A DNA stretch of 64,000 nucleotides. Source: Adenanthera pavonina. Taxonomy: Eukaryota > Streptophyta > Magnoliopsida > Fabales > Fabaceae. Below the pieces are notes generated by a model. The model saw nothing but the letters and a program-made list of their open reading frames with translations. It ran no database searches and was not told the origin of the DNA. Position 1 is the first letter of the stretch; each line of letters begins with the position of its first letter. The position numbers and the translations under genes were made by a program. The stretch spans positions 9,828,827-9,892,826 of the forward strand of contig JAIVEN010000004.1 in NCBI GenBank assembly GCA_026686845.1, written 5' to 3'. Positions 12,406 to 24,198 of this stretch are shown one piece after another.

Positions 12406-13005
12406 TGAGTATTAAAAAACGATGTGATTGGAGTACCAATAGAAGTTGTGAGATGCTCTTGGGGTGAAAGGGAGGTAAATATATTTTTCACCAAACTTCT
12501 TTCTTCTTCTTATGTGTCTTCATTGCATCTTTCTCTTCGTTCCTTCTATATTCTAGATTTATGTTCTTTGAGTCTTTCATCTTTGTGTCATGAGTCTAAA
12601 GTCTCTTATGAGTCCTTAGTGAGTCAAAGTGTTACCTTAGTGTCTTCTTCATCCATTTTTATTGTTTCATCTCATCTTTATTGTGATTTGTTTTATCAAG
12701 TCATCTCTTGCATCTCCCTAATTTATGTCATATTCTTTGTGTTTTGTGTATCTCATGAGTCAAGTGTTCCTATATTTCTTTATTGGTCATGTATTCTTTT
12801 TCTTCCTTCTAGCACGTCTTGCTTGATTATGGTCGTTCATCTCATAATGTGTTAAGTTAGTCTACTTATTCCTATTTTAAGTAGTATCCCTCATTCATTA
12901 CATGAGTTGCATTTTACATGGGTCTTATCATCATATTCCTTTCCTTCACCCCATCCACTTGGTTTCATCTTGTTTTCAGAAGATGTGTCCAAGTTTGTTT
13001 TGTAA

Positions 13006-13295
13006 GTGTCTTATGGTGAAAAGGTTCTAGCTTATTTCCCATTGTTGAGGCTTATAGAACCAAGCTCTAATCACTTCATCTTTAATCCAGGAGATATGTG
13101 TTGGTTAGAAATGAAGTTGCAGCCAAGAGTAAACATTACCCTTCAAGTTCATACGAGGATTAAAGAGAAACCATATCAATCCAACTTAAATGGTAAACCT
13201 AATCATTGTGATCTATTTAGTGTTTTTAATTGCTCCCTCTCCTTTCATGCAGATTATGAAGATTCAAGGATAAATCCTTTTGAGAAGGGAGGGAA
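13006..13295 (+). pseudogene. Gypsy integrase C-terminal tail (family A)
   Basis: The frame contains FIFNPGDMCWLEM, SVFNCSLSFHADYEDSRI and NPFEKGGND. This is the order typical of the C-terminal end of plant gypsy polyproteins (a FxPGDxVW block, then FNVSxLSP, then NPFEEGGND). It runs open into the 3' LTR. The catalytic core upstream is missing, leaving only a tail. Confidence 0.7.
13279..13295 (+). promoter_or_regulatory. Polypurine tract of the family A element
   Basis: GAGAAGGGAGGGAA lies directly ahead of the 3' LTR and overlaps the codons of the integrase tail. Confidence 0.7.
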
Positions 13296-14043
13296 TGATA
13301 GAGATCCAAGAGGCATACAAAAGATAAATAGCTACTCATGGAAAGAACCCATTTATCTTGATGGATTCATATTGTCTCCAAGGCCTAATCTAAGGACAAA
13401 TATGGTGTTTCGAAGTCTCAATTCAAGTTCAAATAAATTTACTCACCAAAAGACCATGTGGTTAAAAAACTTAGTTTTGGAGCTCATGGACAAAAGAGTT
13501 ATTTAAGAGCTTATAAGAGTAATTTGGAGCCTATATTATCACAATGAAGGCCCAAGGACCTTATATGCGTATGAAGAAGTCCAATGGACACTTAATAGTT
13601 TGTATTCAAGCCCAAACGTAAGCTCTTTTAACCTATGGAATTAATGTGATGTGAATAGTATTTTGGACTCATTAATTAGTTGTTTAATTATGTTTTGTGT
13701 TATGTTTAGTTGAGCAAAACTTAAATTATTTAAATAAGCCCATTTGTTGAGTCTTTATTAGGGTTCATATTATATTTTCATGGGCCCAAATTAGTATTTT
13801 AAGTTTAATAAGAATGATTTTCTTTCAATTCTCTTGTGTGAGAATTAATTGTCTAAATATGTGTTTTCTTGAAAACTCGTGAATTACTATCTAGAGTGTT
13901 AACCGAGTGGGAGTCATTGTTAGAAGCTTAGGGACGAATAATCTAGGATTCTAGCACGTGATCAACCAACTTGTTCTTGTTCGTGAGATTGTTTCTGTTG
14001 TATTTTTTAGTTTGCTTGATCATCCATCAAGAGGGCCATATCA
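13296..14043 (+). repeat. 3' LTR of the family A element (748 bp, internally deleted)
   Basis: Aligns with the 5' LTR except for a missing segment of roughly 370 bp after about 13800, corresponding to about 9340-9725. Point differences are frequent. Confidence 0.88.
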
Positions 14044-14422
14044 CTTACACACATATGTCAAATTCTAGTGCATTCACACTACTATATCACATTTAGATAG
14101 TTATTTAGAACACATATAACCTAGAATCCTATATCATGCAACATATCTCCCAAATTATGATGAGAAATAATGGTCTCACCTAATACATATCATATAGTTT
14201 CTTATATAAATCATGGTGAGGAACGAATGTCTCACCTAATATTATACCATATATATATATATTTATCCTTCCAAACTACAAGTGGACTTGCAAGCCACTA
14301 CTACTAAATTAAATGACTTCTTTTCTCCTTAGCTTACTATCAATGTTTTGAGAACCAAATCGAACCGGACGGTGGGACCAGACCCGATGGTTAGACCGGT
14401 CGAACCGTCACTCGGGGACAAG

Positions 14423-16544
14423 TGTAACATTCCCATTTTTCATGCATAAACATTATGACCAAATAATGTTATAAATGATATTAAATTATTCTGAATTAAT
14501 TTATAATGAGTGGGGAAGCATGAATATTTAATTAAATATGTTTAAGGTCCAAAATATTATAAAAAAAATATAAAAAATGGGCATAAAAGGGAAAAACGGT
14601 CATTTTACTAAAGGTAAGGGCAAAATGGTCACTTTACAATAGAAGAGAAAAAAATAGTAATATAATACTCCGGTGCAGGCTAAAAGTATAAGTAATACTG
14701 ATTATGTGGGCCTAAAGAAAAAAGTATACGTCCAATAAAATGCCGATCTCACATGAATAGTAAATATTGGGGGAGATGAATAGTGAAAAGTAAGCAATAT
14801 TAATAGTCCCCACATAGAAAAGTAAAGAAAGAAAAGTAATTAGGCCACACAAATAAAGTAGACAGATAAAGATATAGGATATAAAGGAAAACTTAGGGAA
14901 AAGTACATAAGCCAGTAATAAAAGTACATATATACTTTTTGACTTTTTCACCAAAATCATTGGATAGAAATGCCCTTCACTTCTCTTTCACATGTGATAA
15001 AATATCTTGGGATAGAATGGTAAAGTTACCATTCACCAAGCTTCTTCAAGAAGCCAAGTGCTACTTGGTGGGTAAGAATAAATTTTAGCCCTTGGATCAA
15101 GTCGTAATCCACTCATATCCCCCTACTCCCTCTATAAATACCAAGTCTCCCCCTCCCATTTGCTCACACCAAGCCAAGACAAGAAAAGAGAAAGAAGAGA
15201 GGGAAAGTGCATGAGAAAGAGGGACAGGAAGAGAGGGAAGCTGAGGGAGAGGAAAAGAAGGAAGGAAAGGAGGAGAGGAGGGAGAAGGAAGAGAGGAAGG
15301 AAAGGGAGGTTAGAAGAGGTGTCCAAAAGGTAAGTTTCTTCTCCTAATATATTTTAGTATCTTTCTTCTTTTATTTAGCTTAAGATTTAATGATGCTTTA
15401 GGCTTCAATCAAGCTAAAGAAGTGATCTAAAGTTAAGTGAAAGCAAGATTCGAAAAAAGTTAGTAAAACTCTAAAGTAGTCTTTTGATCTTACTTAATAT
15501 TATTGCTTATGAATGTTTCATATACTCTTATGATTTGTAAATGATATCATGTTGTTGTTATGAAATTTTTTATGATTTGTGGCTATTTTATGTTAAGGAC
15601 TAAGCCCCGGGATGACCATTTACTAAGCTGTTATGCTGCCAAAATTTTGTTAAACAACATGGAAGTTTTAATAATTTAATAAAAATAGGTTATGTTTTAT
15701 ATGCTTTCAAATATTTCTGTAATAATATGATGACATGTGCAAGTTGACTACTGATATCTCCCAATTTCACCCCACAATTAACCAATGATAGGGTCCAGTC
15801 ATGGTACAGGGAAGCATGTAAAGCATGAGGAATAATGATGATGGAACCTTGCTGGAAAGCTATTTTGCTTCTATTATGTACTATTTATTTGTGGATGCTA
15901 TATAAAATCATTCATGCTTCAAAAAATCTAGTGGTCTACACATATGGATAGATCTATGTCTCAGAAACCAAATGAAACTAGTTTGGCTGTATTTGAATTT
16001 ATATAATGATAGTTATTCATATTTTACCAAAATTGCTCCAGTGAAAGTTGTCTCTGATCCTTGAAGGTTTAAATTAGTGCACCAGTCAGTAGAAGTAAAA
16101 TAAATATATAATAAAATTATGGTTAGAAAGCAGACATGTAAATATTTCTAATTATACTAAGTATGCATCAAATGACTTTGTATATTAAGAGAAATAAATT
16201 TTCAAAATTAAGGTTTAGTTTTCAGATAGAAACAGGGATGTGAAAGTAAACAATAATATTTATATAATAAACTGTATGAATCTATGCGTTCATTTTCTGG
16301 TTCCCTATTTTTTTCTGAAAATTCAAGATGTGCATGATTTTTAGAGGTTTAAATCATTGGAAAATGATTTTTTTTTATATTTAGTTATAATTTTTGAAAA
16401 ATAGCTGCACAATGAGCTATAAACCAACAAAAATAGTTTTATTTAATTTTAAAATTTTAATTGATTTGAGTTTTTCTAAAAATGTTTTTATACATCAAAT
16501 AAGCAGTTTGCATAGGAAAATACTTCTAAATGTAAGATGTAACA
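14423..16544 (+). mobile_element. Solo LTR of a Ty3/gypsy element (2.1 kb)
   Basis: Starts TGTAACATTCCC and ends GATGTAACA, with a perfect TSD acaag (14418-14422 and 16545-16549). It has no internal region or partner LTR. A TATA box (TCTATAAATA, 15131-15140) is followed by a purine tract of about 140 bp and an AAAAGGTAAGT donor-like site (15330). Length, ends and the CCCCGGGATGACC block (about 15606) suggest a Tekay/Del-type chromovirus (inference). Confidence 0.85.
15131..15140 (+). promoter_or_regulatory. TATA box of the solo LTR
   Basis: TCTATAAATA sits about 40 bp ahead of the purine-rich presumptive leader, as expected for an LTR promoter. Confidence 0.6.
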
Positions 16545-16780
16545 ACAAGAACGGTTCGTTTTTAAACTTTAGACCGTTTTAAGGGTTGGACTACTTTGAA
16601 CCGACTTTTGAGCTGAGAACTAGAATTGAGTTGGGAACTGGACGATTTTTTAAATTGTGTAAAATTTAATCTAAATTTAATTTTTTGCCAAAATTATTAA
16701 AGAGTAAAAATACTATTTCCATTTCTATTTTAAAATTACTAATTATAAAAATGAAATTTTTCATTGTATTATACTCTCTC

Positions 16781-17691
16781 TATATCCAATTATAATAGAA
16801 TATTAAGACTCTTTATTTGTTCCAAAATATAAGAAATATGGATAAAATTTATGGAGTAATTAATATCTTTTTCCTTTTATACCCTTAAATAATTAACTAA
16901 AAAATTGTTAAACGCCATATAATTGTTGCTAAGAAAATAAAATTAAACATATATTAACATAATTTAAAAAGTATTATTTCAAACATATCATTTACAAATA
17001 AATAATTAATATCTTTAAAAAAATTTTCATAAAAAATGATATCTTAAAAATTTTAAATTGTATTACAAGATATTTGTTAAACATTAAAAAAATAATTCAA
17101 TGTATATTAACCAAACTAATGTTAAAACATCAAATTAAAAATCTAAATTAATTTTTTAAATTATTACCTTAAGGAGCACTTGTCCGAATATAACCTGATA
17201 AATCTTTTAGTTAGCTATGGAATCAATAAATAATTAAATATAAATTAATGAAACTAATAGTAAAACATCAAACTAAAAATTTAAAGTTAAATTTAAAATT
17301 ATTACCTCTAGTTAAACTTAAATTGACATTTATTATAGGAGATTGTAGGATAATCCTACTAAGTAAAATTTCACACTCTCTAAAACTAAATTGAAATAAT
17401 GTTAGTTTAATCTTTCTTTTTTTCTATATTTTTTTCATTACTTCCTATTTAATAACATTTTTCGTTTCTTCATGTACATATCTTAATTTTATATTAAATC
17501 TTTTCTCCTAATGACTATTTATCTTGTTTTAAACCTTTTTCTTTATATTTACCTTCAAATTTCAAATTTCTAGTTCCTAATTAATTTTTTCTATTATATT
17601 ATTTCATCTTAAATATTATTATCTATATTTATATATTACATATATTTTAAAAATGATTACTGCAGTATTTTTATTGGGGTATTACAGATTA
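16781..17691. other. AT-rich DNA between a hAT-like fragment and an LTR fragment
   Basis: Extremely AT-rich. A lone MITE-like end (CTCTCTCTATATCCAATTATA, near 16770) has no visible partner. No gene seen. Confidence 0.4.
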
Positions 17692-17834
17692 CAAGAGTTA
17701 TAGAAAGCCTAAGTCATCATAATGAAGGTCCAAGAACCTAACACTCCTATGGAGAGTCTAATGAAACCTTAATTATGCTTATTTAAGCCCAAATGCAAGT
17801 TCTTTTGACCCATGGAAGTGAAATGACATGAATA

Positions 17835-18085
17835 CTTCATCTGATTCTTAATATAAAACCCTTTTAACCGAATCATGCGAATTAAGGAAGAGAATTAAAA
17901 CTAATTAACTATTTCGATTTCTCTGAAAATCATAACATTTTTCAAAACTACCCTTATTTAATCTTTCTTTATCTTTTTGTGATATATTAAATAGGAGTAT
18001 TTTTTGAAAATGTATAATAAATATTACTTCGTATATTGTAAAGGGTCCTCAGGGCAAAATGTCCTGTAACTAGGACCGGAGGGAG
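17835..18085. mobile_element. Stowaway-like MITE in the family A LTR fragment
   Basis: TIRs with TGATTCTTAATATAAAACCC at the left and CTCCCTCCGGTCCTAG (inverted) at the right, TA duplication. Same family as 32888. Confidence 0.8.
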
Positions 18086-18191
18086 TAATGTTTTTGGGCT
18101 CATTAATTAATTATTTTAATTAGTTTTGTTTATGTTTCAGGCTCTTTGTTTATTGAATAAAACCCATCTTTTATGAGCCATTATTGTCTAT

Positions 18192-18661
18192 TGTTAGAAA
18201 ATAAAAGGAAGGGAAGACATACATACCGATCACGAAGTATACTTCCACTTAGAGAGAATAATATGAATCCCAGCCGGTTGAAACAAAATCACTCGGATTT
18301 TGTTCACAGCTTCACCGTAGATACACTCCGGGAAAGGGAATTTAGAGGAAGAGAGTGAGAGCCTTTTTCTTACTCGGAGAGGAAGAGTGAGAGAGAGTTT
18401 TTCCAGAGAGAATTTTTCTGTAGATTCCTCTTCTTGGATCAGAGAGACTTAGAATTCAAAACTGAAAGAAAACTCACCCCACTACATACGCACACACGTT
18501 CACTTATTTTCCTCGGGGTGTGCGTTATGTGGGAACGGTTGGCATTTAACCATTCCCTGCCTCCCTAATTAATATAATAAATAAAATATAATTATTTATT
18601 TTGTTTTGGGCCTGTGCCCTTATATTTTGGGCTCTATACCCATCAAGGGTGTAACCCAACA
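18192..18661 (-). repeat. 3' LTR of the Copia element
   Basis: 470 bp, same length as 25956-26425. The minus strand starts TGTTGGGTTACACCC. Confidence 0.95.
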
Positions 18662-18676
18662 TCTCCCACTCACACT
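18662..18676 (-). promoter_or_regulatory. Polypurine tract of the Copia element
   Basis: The minus strand reads GTGAGTGGGAGA just ahead of the 3' LTR, the usual plus-strand primer position. Confidence 0.7.
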
Positions 18677-19828
18677 TGATAGGTTAACCTCTTACAATTC
18701 TTCCTTTCCATTTCATACTAAGTGTTATACCGTGACCGCATGGGCATAACGTCTATAATTAGGTATTCTTATACTAGAAATCCTTTTCAAAGGACCAGTA
18801 TAGAATTACCTTATGTATTTCGCATTTATTTTGTTCATGTATTATGCCTTGAATGTCCTAGATTTACCCATATACACTTCATTCATGGCAAATCTAATCC
18901 CTCATAAGTTTTTATATATAAACTTAGATTGCCTTACTTTTGTATACTTAGTGTCTATGCTTAAGATGTTAACATCATAACTTTTTAACGGACATGTCTT
19001 AGACACCAGTATAAGTGTGTATATATTCGGATAATCTTCCTTTCGCCCATATTTCATTTCAAGATGAAACAATTGCTTTCCTAGCATAAGACTTTTTGAT
19101 CGAATTTATCATGACCATTGGATAAATGCTAAAGTAGCTAACATTAAATCATTTTCCATGAAAAATGTCAAAGTCATAAGGACATTAATAAGAGGATTTA
19201 TTTCTCTCTGGGACTCACACAGTAATGAAGCAGGGTTCTATTCACTTACTTCTTAATTGCGGTTTTAAAAAAAACACATGCAGTATGAATTGCATGCTAC
19301 GATGTTACTCTTATCACATAAGAGCGTATGTCGATTTTGTTTTTGTTGTTAACACCGTACAGATTTAAGTTCAGACACACACAATGTCTAACCCGAATTC
19401 TACCAATCCTTCCACTTATCATAACGTCTTTGTTGGAGAATTCTCATATGGTTACATGTATTATGGATTGTGGGTATCCATAATTCAATCCAAAATTTAT
19501 ATTTATTGGATCTCATCCCAACCTATTCTCTTCTTTTGTCGGGGCGACTTATTTTGTATTGTTTTACTGTCATATATGCCCTCTTACAGATTTGCTAGTA
19601 AATACAAAAGATGACTCATCTTTACCCACTCTCCATGAGTGTCAAAGGCAGTTGCTAGTGTGAGAAAGCTAACCTTATCAACATGTACGACATACTAGAC
19701 ATTGTATATTTTTCATAAATATATGTACTCAAATGACTCAATTATAGAAAAATGCACTTAATCTTATTCATATAATTGATCATTACATAGATTTGTGTTA
19801 CATCATATCCTACGAATACCAAGTGATT

Positions 19829-22800
19829 TTACATGATCAACATATATATCCTCGATATTAGCTTAGTGAAGGGATCAGCAATCATTTGACGTGTAGGAAT
19901 ATGGTGAATTGTAACACTTTTCTGTGCTATGGCATTTCTTACAAAATTATACTTGGTGTCTATGTGCTTTGTCTTACTATGATACTTGGGATCTTTAGTG
20001 TAGGCAATGGCAGCCTCGCTATCACAGTTTATCAAAATTGGATCCAATTTATCATCAATGATCCCTAAATGTTTTATGAATCTTTTCAACCATACTCTTT
20101 CTTGTACTGCTGCAGAACATGCAACAAACTCTGCTTCCATGGTAGACAAAGCAATACAAGTCTGTTTCTTGCTACACCAAGATATAGCTCCATTGTTTAG
20201 CAGAAAAACATATCCAGAAGTCGATTTGCGCTCATCTAGATCTCTTCCCTAATCTGCATCGGAGTATCCTACTAAGCGTAAATCGCTTCCTTGATAACAT
20301 AGGGCATAATCTGCTATGCCTTGCAAATATCTCAGGATTCTCTTCACAGCTTTCCAATATTTCAATCCAGGGTTTGACTGGTACCTACTGACTAAACCAA
20401 CTACATAACATATGTCTGCTCTCGTACACATCATGACATACATTAAACTACCAACTGCACTGGAATAAGGGACTCTTTCCATCATCTTCTTATCAAACTC
20501 AGTCTGAGGACACATATCTCGGCTTAGATTTTCTCCTCTTGAAATAGGGGTATCCATAGGCTTACAATTTTTCATGTTGAATCGCTCAAGAATTTTTTCA
20601 ATGTAATTTTTCTGAGAAAGGGATATTAACTTTCTTGAGCGATCTCTATGGATCTTAACTCCTAGTATATAGTTAGCTTCACCCATGTCTTTCATTTCAA
20701 AATTCGAAGATAGCCATTCTTTGATAGCTACAATCGATTTTAGACTATTTCCGGCTAATAGTATATCATCCACATAAAGGGATAATATCACAAGATTCTT
20801 TTCAAAATTCTTGATGTATATACAGTGGTCCTCGTCAATCATCTGGAAATCGTATGAGGTTATAGCTTGGTGAAACTTCAAATACCACTATCTGGATGAT
20901 TGTTTAAGTCCATAAATGGACTTTTTTAACTTGCAGACTTTATTCTCTTTCCCTTTCTCAATGAAACCTAATGGCTGTTGCATATAGATTTCTTCATCCA
21001 GTTCACAATTTAAAAATGCGGTTTTTACATCCATCTGATGTAATTCAAGATTTAAACTTGCTACTATTGCCAGAATTAGTCTTATGGAGTTAAAACGCAC
21101 AACAGGTGAAAAAGTATCTTCATAATCTATACCTTCCTGTTGAGTATACCCTTTTGCCACTAATCGAGCCTTGTATCGTTCAATCGATCCATCTGCATTT
21201 CTCTTAATTTTGAGAATCCATTTATTCCCAATTGCCTTACGTCCAGATGGAAGATTGACCAAATCCCAGACTTGGTTTATCCTCATTGAATTCATTTCCT
21301 CTTCCATTGCTTTCTTCCATTCATTACTAGCAGGGCATGATAAAGCCTCATGTATTGAATTAGGTTCATCATAATCTTGTGGGGTAACTATGAGTGCAGT
21401 CCCTTCTATTGGGAAACGTCTCTTTGGTACACTTTCTCTGTTACTTCTCTGCAGTGGGATCTCTTGTAAATTATTCTGTTCAAGAATAGAATCTTGTACT
21501 TGTCCTTGTGAGCCCCCACTCGAATTAAGAGGTTGACGATACAAATTTGTTCCTCAGTTTCTTCTTGTATCTCATAAAGAAATACAGTACGATCTACCTC
21601 ACCCCTGCTAGGAAATTCGTTTTCTAGAAATGTTGCATCTCTAGATTCTATTTCAGTGACACTCTCATCCTAGTTTTCTCCAATGAAAACGTAACCCTTA
21701 GATTATTCAGAGTATCCAATAAAGATACATTTCTTCCCTCTTGGACCTATTTTTCCATATTTGTAGGAAGTATCATGGACATAAGCTGCCGACCCCCAGG
21801 GTTTTAAAATATTTAAATCCGGCTTACGATTTGTCCATAGCTCATATGGTGTTGATGTGACCGATTTTGAAGGCACACGATTAAGTATGAAGGCTGCTGT
21901 TAAAATTGTATCTCCCCAATACGAAATGAGTAGATTGGCTTGTGCCATCATGGATCTAACCATGTCTAGTAATGTTCTATTTCTTCTTTCGGCTACACCA
22001 TTTTGTTGTGGGGTGCCAGGGATTGTAAATTGCCTCATTATTCCCTTTTCTTCACAGAGCTTTTTAAATTGATCCGATAAATATTCACGTCCGCGATCAG
22101 TTCTTAACGGTTTGATTTTCTTATCCATTTGATTTTCAACTAAATTCATGTATCGTCTAAAACATTCTAGTGCTTCAGATTTATGTGACATCAAATAGAC
22201 ATAACCAAATCGTGAGTAATCATCAATGAAAGTGATGAAATAAACAACTCCATGTTTTGTCCTCACACTCATAAGACCACAAACATCTTAATGGATTAAT
22301 TACAATGGAGTTTCTGCCCTAGTTCCAGTTCCAAAAGGTTTTCTAGTTGCTTTACCAGCCAGGCAATGCTCACACAAGGACATTTCCATTTTATCAATTT
22401 CACCTAGCAGTCTTTCTTTAGCTAGTTTAATCATTCTATTTTGATTAATATGTCCTAGTCTAGCATGCCAAGCATTCATATCAACATTTGAATTGGAAGA
22501 AGTTGCAAAGCAATCATGCATATAAAATACATCAACAATGTTCATAACAAAGAACTTCTTTGAAAGAGAAGCTGAACCATAAAAGGTTGTCCTTAATGAA
22601 ATGTCAAAATGCTACTTTATCATGAAAATTTACATTAAACCCATAAATTAATAAGCAGGAAATAGAAACTATATTCCGTCGGATGTCAGGTGCATGAAGT
22701 ACATCATAGAGGATTAAGGTTTTTCCCCCACGCAAAGTTAATTTGTAGGTTCCTATGCCTTTCACCTCAATTCTCGCGTTGTTACCAACATAAAGCCACT

Positions 22801-22840
22801 TGCTTTGAATCGGCAACCGACGGTACTCTGTAAAGGATCC
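19829..22840 (-). pseudogene. Copia pol (protease, integrase, RT, RNase H), broken
   Basis: Domains in order are the protease remainder (22816-22604), the GAG-pre-integrase HHCC finger (22545-22300; WHARLGH, CEHCLAGK), the integrase core (22272-21703; FIDDYSRFGYVY, TDRGREYLS, PQQNGVAERRNR), RT (21544-20249; KTAFLNCELDEEIYM, the catalytic YVDDILLAG), and RNase H (20230-19829; STMEAEFVA, CDSEAAIA). In-frame stops occur after VSRD (TGA), near 22290 (two TAA), near 21702 and 21670, at 20888 (TAG) and at 20249 (TAG). Frame changes lie near 22590 and 21545. The stops mostly fit C-to-T or G-to-A changes. Not functional. Confidence 0.9.
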
Positions 22841-23860
22841 TCAATCCCTGCTCACGTGGTCTGTGGAGCCTGAGTCAATTATCCAAGAAGAAGAAATAGT
22901 TTCTGTTAAAAAAATAGTACTCGAAACATAAGATATATGTGAATTAACATAATTCACTAATACCTTTTCACGTTCATTTTGCTCAGGACAACCCCTTGCA
23001 AAATGACTCATTTTCAGGCAGGAATAGCACTTAACCTTACTCAGGTCAGTCTTCTTCTTCTTTCCGCCTTTCTTCCCTCTTTTCTTGAAAGATTTATTTC
23101 CTTTTTTAAATTTCAGGCCATTCTTCTTACCCTTTCTTTGATATTTCTTGCCCTTTTTGAAATTGGGCTTAGGGTTAGAAGTTCCTGCTTCTTCAGTCAA
23201 ATAGGCTTGTCCAGATACTCTGTAAGCCTCTAGACGTTCATCTTCAAGCTCTAGGTGTTTCGCCACATCACTAAAAGTGTTTATATTCTCATTATGGGTT
23301 AAGTTGACTTTCATGTGTTCCCAACTTGAAGAGAGTGACCTTATAACAACCTGGATCTGCTGTTTGTCAGACAATTCATGCCCAACTTCCTTCAGTTCTT
23401 TGATCATGCTGGCCATCTCTCGTAGATGCTGTTTCATAGGAGTATTAGGCCTTAACTTATAAGTATCAAACTTAATTGTCAGCCTTCTAAGTTTGGTGGT
23501 AGAGGTACCTCCAAACTTATCCTTTAACGTCGTCCACATGGCTTGTGCAGTTGAATATTTTTCATACTCACACATTAGGTCATTGGCCATAGTGCCCAAC
23601 ATAGTTATACGTGCTATGCTGTTCTTCCTTTTCCAGGCCATGTAGACCTCTTGGTCTCTCCTATGTTGAGCTGTATTGCCAGCTTCTGGTTGTGCCATGA
23701 CTATAGTCAATGGCTCTACGACATCTTGTTCTTCCAATATATATGAAACATTTCGGTGCCAGATGTCCCAATTATCCCCATTTAGTTTATCTTCCTTGTT
23801 TAGCTCAGCCATTATACTCTTGGTTGCCATCCTCAAATCAGTTACGAAACTATCCCACAT
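22841..23860 (-). CDS. Copia gag with start of protease (339 residues)
   Basis: The likely true start is the second Met (MATKSIMAEL), because the first ten residues are unlike Copia gags. The gag core runs through LNGDNWDIWHRNV, AMWTTLKDKFGG and LRRLTIKFDTYKL to about residue 220. A very Lys-rich linker and the zinc knuckle CYSCLKMSHFARGC (near residue 287) follow. The frame runs on into the aspartic protease (WIIDSGSTDHVSRD) and meets a TGA immediately after it. The protein packages element RNA into particles. Confidence 0.9.
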   Translation of the reverse strand: MWDSFVTDLRMATKSIMAELNKEDKLNGDNWDIWHRNVSYILEEQDVVEPLTIVMAQPEAGNTAQHRRDQEVYMAWKRKNSIARITMLGTMANDLMCEYEKYSTAQAMWTTLKDKFGGTSTTKLRRLTIKFDTYKLRPNTPMKQHLREMASMIKELKEVGHELSDKQQIQVVIRSLSSSWEHMKVNLTHNENINTFSDVAKHLELEDERLEAYRVSGQAYLTEEAGTSNPKPNFKKGKKYQRKGKKNGLKFKKGNKSFKKRGKKGGKKKKTDLSKVKCYSCLKMSHFARGCPEQNEREKVLVNYVNSHISYVSSTIFLTETISSSWIIDSGSTDHVSRD

Positions 23861-24198
23861 AAAGGACTTCTATTATTGAGCTGAACTAAAGAATATATTA
23901 ATAAAATATACATGTAGCACAGTACAATATACAATGTCATATACTTGTATTATTTCTTAGTAGAATAATAATAATTTCATTAGTTCCATGATCAGGAGAC
24001 CACAAGTGTATCTCTCATCACACGGATGCTAATGTTACTATTATTTTCTATTAAGATTTTAATACAAGTACTAGAATATTTAACTCAAAAAAAATTATTT
24101 TAAGAGCTCCCACTCAAATAAAGCATATATTAAAAAATTAAATCCATACAAGAACATAGTCATTATACCAAAAAAAAATAAAATAGAAAATACATAAA

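Larger units (their letters stand above)
8832..14043 (+). mobile_element. Deleted Ty3/gypsy element, family A, non-autonomous
   Basis: The 5' LTR (8832-9958) and 3' LTR (13296-14043) begin TGATAGAGATCC and end CATATCA, with a perfect TSD cttac (8827-8831 and 14044-14048). A PBS-like TGGTACCAGAGC follows the 5' LTR and a purine tract precedes the 3' LTR. Inside are a 1.3-kb pyrimidine-rich leader, a protease remnant, an unrecognised ORF, a purine tract, a pyrimidine-rich block and an integrase tail. RT, RNase H and the integrase core are missing. The insertion lies in DNA that already held older family A fragments. Confidence 0.9.
14342..16780. mobile_element. hAT-like element fragment, split by a solo LTR
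   Basis: The left end CAATGTTTTGAGAACC is followed by a GGTTCGAACC-type terminal region (14342-14417). The continuation AACGGTTCG...GACCG resumes at 16550 after the inserted LTR. The left terminus resembles the element at 27768. The right terminus could not be placed. Confidence 0.5.

Noticed and set aside
12139..12494. Antisense ORFs of 87-91 codons
   Set aside because: These are the complement of a purine-rich tract, giving Phe/Leu/Ser-rich low complexity.
14423..17688. Reading the solo LTR as 3.3 kb, from TGTAACATTCCC to GGGGTATTACA
   Set aside because: The ends look plausible, but no TSD fits. Ending at 16544 gives a perfect acaag duplication and rejoins hAT-like sequence.
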